DNA of 15,754 nt, from NCBI GenBank assembly GCA_947467405.1, contig CANIIN010000011.1, forward strand, positions 1-15,754, given 5' to 3'. Each line of letters begins with the position of its first letter. Positions within the stretch are counted from its first letter, which is position 1. Positions 12,852-15,754 of the stretch are shown here, in pieces. The position numbers and the translations under genes are program-made. The DNA is from Betaproteobacteria bacterium (lineage in GTDB: Bacteria > Pseudomonadota > Gammaproteobacteria > Burkholderiales > SG8-39). The notes below the pieces were generated by a model. That model was not told where the DNA came from. It was given only the letters and a program-made list of their open reading frames with translations, and searched no databases.

Positions 12852-13903
12852 GGCAAAACCCCTACCCGGACGCCCTTCCCGACTTCCGAAACGTCGGTGT
12901 GCTGGTGCGTATCGTGCTCTTGGTGAACCTGGGTGCGCTTGCGGCCGCTGCGGTGAGTGCCGCGACCCTGGGCGACATTGCCGCACGCTTCACGCTGATC
13001 AGCGCCTGGACGGAACCGGAATTGCTGGCGGCGGTGATCGTGCTGTATGTCGCGGCCGCGCCGCTGCTGCTGCTGCCCTACTGGGCGGGTGTTCTGGGCG
13101 CGCTGGCCTGCGCCGTGTGCGGCAGCGTGGTCATGGCGCTGGCCGTCAATGCCATTATGGGGCCGGAGCGTGCGCAGCCCTGGCTATGGCACGCCGGCTG
13201 GGCCTTCGCAGCGGGCGTGGTGCTCCTCGAGTATTTCCGCCTGCGCAACCGTGCTTTCTCTCCGGCCTTGTCGGAGGCGCGCCTGCAGGCGCTGCAGGCG
13301 CGCATCCGGCCGCATTTCCTGTTCAACAGCATCAATGCGGTGTTGTCGCTGATGCGTAGCGAGCCGCATCGCGCCGAGACGGCGCTCGAGGATCTGGCCG
13401 AATTGTTTCGCAACCTGATGGCGGACAACCGGGCGCTAACCACCTTTGGCGAGGAGGTATCGCTCACGCGGCAGTATCTGAATCTCGAGCAACTGCGCAT
13501 GGGAGACCGGTTGGTGGTGGACTGGCAGGTCGATGCTTCGTCGGAGTCGGCGGCGGTGCCGCCGTTGCTGCTGCAACCGCTGGTGGAGAACGCCGTCTAT
13601 CACGGCGTGGAGCCGGGCGTCGGCCCGGGACGGGTGGACATCCACGCCAAGGTGCAGAGCGACGAATTGCGCATCATGATCGCCAATCCCTACCATCCCG
13701 ATCACCCGCATCGAGGCGGCAATCACATGGCGCTGGACAACATTCGTGAGCGCCTGCAACTGCATTTCGACGTCGATGCACAACTCGATACCGGCGTTGA
13801 AATGGAGCAGGGCGTCGCGCGCTATGTAATCCGCATGCGCCTGCCGTTTCGCAAACTCAACGCGTCGCGCCCGTTGAACCGCCAGCAACCGTCGCAGGAC
13901 TGA
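12824..13903 (+). CDS. AlgZ/LytS-type membrane sensor histidine kinase
   Basis: The sensor of a two-component pair, in the HisKA_7TM-less LytS/AlgZ class. From the GTG at 12824 it has 359 residues, close to Pseudomonas AlgZ/FimS (358). Four membrane segments are likely at about 24-47, 65-84, 87-112 and 120-138. The phospho-acceptor region is ARIRPHFLFNSINAV with His164. The ATPase N-box is QPLVENAVYHG with Asn256, and a reduced G-box is seen at HMALDNIRERL (301-311). An open frame extends upstream to 12524, into argH, but third-position GC drops to about 53 percent before 12824 and the translation there looks non-coding. An ATG at 12692 is the main alternative start. The stop is 3 bases before the response regulator start, so translation is probably coupled. 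The sensed signal is unknown. Confidence 0.9.
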   Translation: MVAPQKQSIRQNPYPDALPDFRNVGVLVRIVLLVNLGALAAAAVSAATLGDIAARFTLISAWTEPELLAAVIVLYVAAAPLLLLPYWAGVLGALACAVCGSVVMALAVNAIMGPERAQPWLWHAGWAFAAGVVLLEYFRLRNRAFSPALSEARLQALQARIRPHFLFNSINAVLSLMRSEPHRAETALEDLAELFRNLMADNRALTTFGEEVSLTRQYLNLEQLRMGDRLVVDWQVDASSESAAVPPLLLQPLVENAVYHGVEPGVGPGRVDIHAKVQSDELRIMIANPYHPDHPHRGGNHMALDNIRERLQLHFDVDAQLDTGVEMEQGVARYVIRMRLPFRKLNASRPLNRQQPSQD

Positions 13904-13906
13904 CCG

Positions 13907-14719
13907 ATGGTCAATGCGAACAGGGAACAGCATTCCGCGCCGCGCGTGCTCATCGTGGACGACGAGCCCTTGGCGCGAGAGCGCCTGAAGGAGCTGCTGG
14001 GCGACTGCCGTGCCGAGGTGCCGCACGACCTGGTCGGCGAAGCGGGCAACGGGCTGGAGGCGCTGGATGCCTTGGCGCAGTTGGCGCCGGACATCGTGCT
14101 GGTCGATATCCACATGCCGGGCATGAGCGGGCTGGAGTTCGCGCGCCACGCGCAATTGCTGCAGCGACCGCCGGCCATCGTCTTCGTCACCGCACACGAC
14201 GCCTTCGCGTTGCAGGCTTTCGAAGTCAACGCCGTCGACTACCTGTTGAAACCGGTGCGTGCCGCTCGCCTTGCGGCGGCGCTGGCGAAGGCTGGCAACG
14301 CCGTGCGTCAGGCACGTGCCGTGTTCAATCAGCTGGACGCCCAGCCGCGGCGCTTCTTCAGCGCCAGCGAGCGCGGTCGCATCCAGCTGGTGCCGGTCTG
14401 CGAGGTGATGTTCCTGCGCTCCGGTCAGAAATACATCACCGTGCACAGCGGCGACCGCGAGTTCCTGATCGAGGATTCGCTGTCCGGCATCGAAGAGGAG
14501 TTTCCCGGCGTCTTCATCCGCATCCACCGTAACTGTCTGGTGGCGCGACGCCTGATTCGCGGCGTCGAGAAGGGCGCGCCGCCGGTTGGTCAGGGAACCG
14601 ACGGCGCTGAGGGCACTGAAGGTGGTGATGGCTGGATGCTGGTGCTGGAAGGTTGTGAGGAACGGCTGCCGGTGAGTCGCCGCCAGTGGCCGGCGGTCAA
14701 GACCTTGCTGAAATCCTGA
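13907..14719 (+). CDS. AlgR/LytTR-family response regulator
   Basis: The partner of the upstream histidine kinase, a 270-residue DNA-binding response regulator. The receiver domain (about 11-128) has the acidic pair Asp18/Asp19, phospho-acceptor Asp67 (VLVDIHMPG), Thr95 and Lys115 (LLKP). A LytTR DNA-binding domain follows (about 152-268) with the FIRIHRNCLVARR motif (203-215). Residues 221-242 form a Gly/Asp/Glu-rich insertion in the LytTR domain. An SD-like CAGGA is 7 bases before the ATG. The order histidine kinase, regulator, hemC with divergent argH matches the Pseudomonas algZ-algR-hemC locus, where AlgR controls motility, biofilm and virulence functions. The regulon here is not known, so I give no gene symbol. 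Confidence 0.94.
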   Translation: MVNANREQHSAPRVLIVDDEPLARERLKELLGDCRAEVPHDLVGEAGNGLEALDALAQLAPDIVLVDIHMPGMSGLEFARHAQLLQRPPAIVFVTAHDAFALQAFEVNAVDYLLKPVRAARLAAALAKAGNAVRQARAVFNQLDAQPRRFFSASERGRIQLVPVCEVMFLRSGQKYITVHSGDREFLIEDSLSGIEEEFPGVFIRIHRNCLVARRLIRGVEKGAPPVGQGTDGAEGTEGGDGWMLVLEGCEERLPVSRRQWPAVKTLLKS

Positions 14720-14847
14720 TGATGCCCGCCATGTCGCGTGTCGCAATGAATCGCCGCAACAAGCCTTCTGATGCCGTCAATGAGCATTCCTTGATCCTGA
14801 TCGTTGATCATTCACGGCATCGCGGCGAAGATGTCGGCCACGCCTGA
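14719..14847 (+). CDS. Possible 42-residue ORF coupled to the response regulator
   Basis: A short frame starts at an ATG that overlaps the response regulator stop (TGATG) and ends at TGA 14845-14847. It has no recognisable motif, and third-position GC is about 60 percent, lower than the neighbouring genes. The overlap would permit translational coupling. Chance is a serious alternative. Confidence 0.15.
   Translation: MMPAMSRVAMNRRNKPSDAVNEHSLILIVDHSRHRGEDVGHA
14791..14804 (+). promoter_or_regulatory. FNR-like site upstream of hemC
   Basis: TTGATCCTGATCGT matches TTGAT-N4-ATCAA at eight of ten positions, 96 bases upstream of the hemC ATG. It sits in a run with three GATC tetramers (14792-14809). 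I see no good promoter hexamers in the 180-base gap between the response regulator and hemC. The site is weak alone but gains some weight from the perfect box at hemA. Confidence 0.25.
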
Positions 14848-14899
14848 AGCGTCGCAGCACCGATTTATCCTGTTCCCACCTTGATTGAAACAGCCTGAC

Positions 14900-15754
14900 A
14901 TGACACTCCAAATTCCAAAAAAACTGGTCATCGCCTCGCGCGAAAGCCGCCTGGCACTGTGGCAGTCGGAACATGTGCGCGATCAGCTGAAGGCGCTCTA
15001 TCCCGCCTGCGACGTGCAGATTCTCGGCATGACCACGCGTGGCGACCAGATCCTGGACCGCACGTTGTCCAAAGTCGGCGGCAAGGGCCTGTTCGTCAAG
15101 GAGTTGGAAGCCGCCCTGCTGGAGGGGCGCGCCGACATCGCCGTGCATTCGTCCAAGGATGTGCCGATGGATCTGCCGGAGGGCTTCATGCTGGCCGCTT
15201 TCGGGGTGCGCGAAGACCCTTGTGACGCCTTCGTTTCCAATCACTTCGCCGCGTTGGACGAACTGCCTGCCGGCGCCGTCGTGGGCACGTCGAGCCTGCG
15301 GCGCGAGGCGCAATTGCGCGCGCGCTATCCGCATCTCAAGGTCGCGCCGCTGCGCGGCAATGTGATTACGCGCCTGGCCAAGCATGATCAGGGCGAATAT
15401 CAGGGCATCATCCTGGCCGCCGCCGGCCTGAAGCGGCTCGGCCTTGGCAACCGCATCCGATCACTGATCGACGTGACGCAGAGCCTGCCGGCGCCGGGGC
15501 AGGGCGCCCTGGCCATCGAGTGCCGCGCCGACCGCGCCGATCTGGTCGAACTGCTGGCCCCCTTGCATGATGCTGCGACGGCCGCCTGCGTGCGCGCGGA
15601 GCGCGGACTGAGTCGCGCCCTGTCCGGCAGCTGCCAGTTGCCGCTGGCTGCTTACGCGACCACGGAGGCGGGGCAGGTGTGGTTGCGTGGGCTGGTGGCT
15701 TCGCCCGACGGGCAGCGCGTCATCCGCGACGAGTTGCGCGGCGCCGCAGCCGAT
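14900..15754 (+). CDS. hemC: Hydroxymethylbilane synthase (porphobilinogen deaminase), 3' end outside window
   Basis: HemC joins four porphobilinogen units into hydroxymethylbilane in tetrapyrrole synthesis. My reading from the ATG at 14900 gives 285 codons to the window edge without a stop; about 20-30 more are expected from family length. Visible features: IASRESRLALWQ at the N-terminus, LSKVGGKGLFVKELE, the catalytic aspartate Asp87 in AVHSSKDVP, the arginine-rich GTSSLRREAQLRARYP, LRGNVITRLAKHD, LPAPGQGALAIECR, and the dipyrromethane-binding Cys245 in LSGSCQLPLAAYA. VHSSKD (usually VHSMKD) and GNVITR (usually GNVGTR or similar) are small variations outside the key residues. No clear SD is visible. 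The algR-hemC adjacency is as in Pseudomonas, where hemD follows. Confidence 0.97.
   Translation, partial: MTLQIPKKLVIASRESRLALWQSEHVRDQLKALYPACDVQILGMTTRGDQILDRTLSKVGGKGLFVKELEAALLEGRADIAVHSSKDVPMDLPEGFMLAAFGVREDPCDAFVSNHFAALDELPAGAVVGTSSLRREAQLRARYPHLKVAPLRGNVITRLAKHDQGEYQGIILAAAGLKRLGLGNRIRSLIDVTQSLPAPGQGALAIECRADRADLVELLAPLHDAATAACVRAERGLSRALSGSCQLPLAAYATTEAGQVWLRGLVASPDGQRVIRDELRGAAAD

Noticed and set aside
13436..14746. 436-residue minus-strand open frame opposite the histidine kinase and response regulator
   Set aside because: It spans two well-supported genes on the plus strand and its translation has no family motifs; it is a high-GC shadow.

Overview
The window is GC-rich, densely coding chromosomal DNA from a proteobacterium, most likely a betaproteobacterium. 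This rests on gene order and protein motifs, not on any search. The hemA-prfA-prmC-grxD run is typical of betaproteobacteria. The divergent argH / (algZ-algR)-hemC block is the order known from Pseudomonas and also found in beta-/gammaproteobacteria. The C5-pathway hemA argues against an alphaproteobacterium. I see no mobile element, CRISPR array, tRNA or rRNA, and no gene-free stretch longer than about 280 bases.

Region by region: (1) positions 1-3346, minus strand, hold an acyl-CoA catabolic cluster, transcribed as crotonase-family gene, then acyl-CoA dehydrogenase A, then acyl-CoA dehydrogenase B (cut by the window edge). The two dehydrogenases look like the catalytic and non-catalytic subunits of one heteromeric enzyme. 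The gaps are rich in inverted repeats, including a convincing Rho-independent terminator after the crotonase. (2) 3625-5739, minus strand: a secreted M48 metalloprotease preceded by a cytosolic-carboxypeptidase-like M14 peptidase. (3) 5740-5902 is a divergent control region with a perfect FNR/ANR box and a palindromic -10 element that can be read on both strands. (4) 5903-9741, plus strand: hemA, prfA, prmC and grxD, with grxD having its own promoters. (5) 9839-12606, minus strand: argH followed by a soluble Ser/Thr kinase with a C-terminal cyclic-nucleotide-binding-like domain. (6) 12607-14719: a divergent region with 11-bp iterons, then an AlgZ/LytS-type histidine kinase and its AlgR/LytTR response regulator. 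(7) 14900 to the edge: hemC, incomplete.

Functionally, hemA and hemC (tetrapyrrole synthesis) frame the plus-strand part. PrmC methylates RF1, encoded just upstream. The FNR box next to hemA suggests oxygen control of heme synthesis, as known for Pseudomonas hemA. No wholly new system is evident. The most rewarding leads are the hemA/M14 bidirectional control region, the duplicated gene start before acyl-CoA dehydrogenase B, the crotonase lacking both usual catalytic glutamates, the kinase-cNMP fusion beside argH, and the iterons in the argH/histidine-kinase divergent region.
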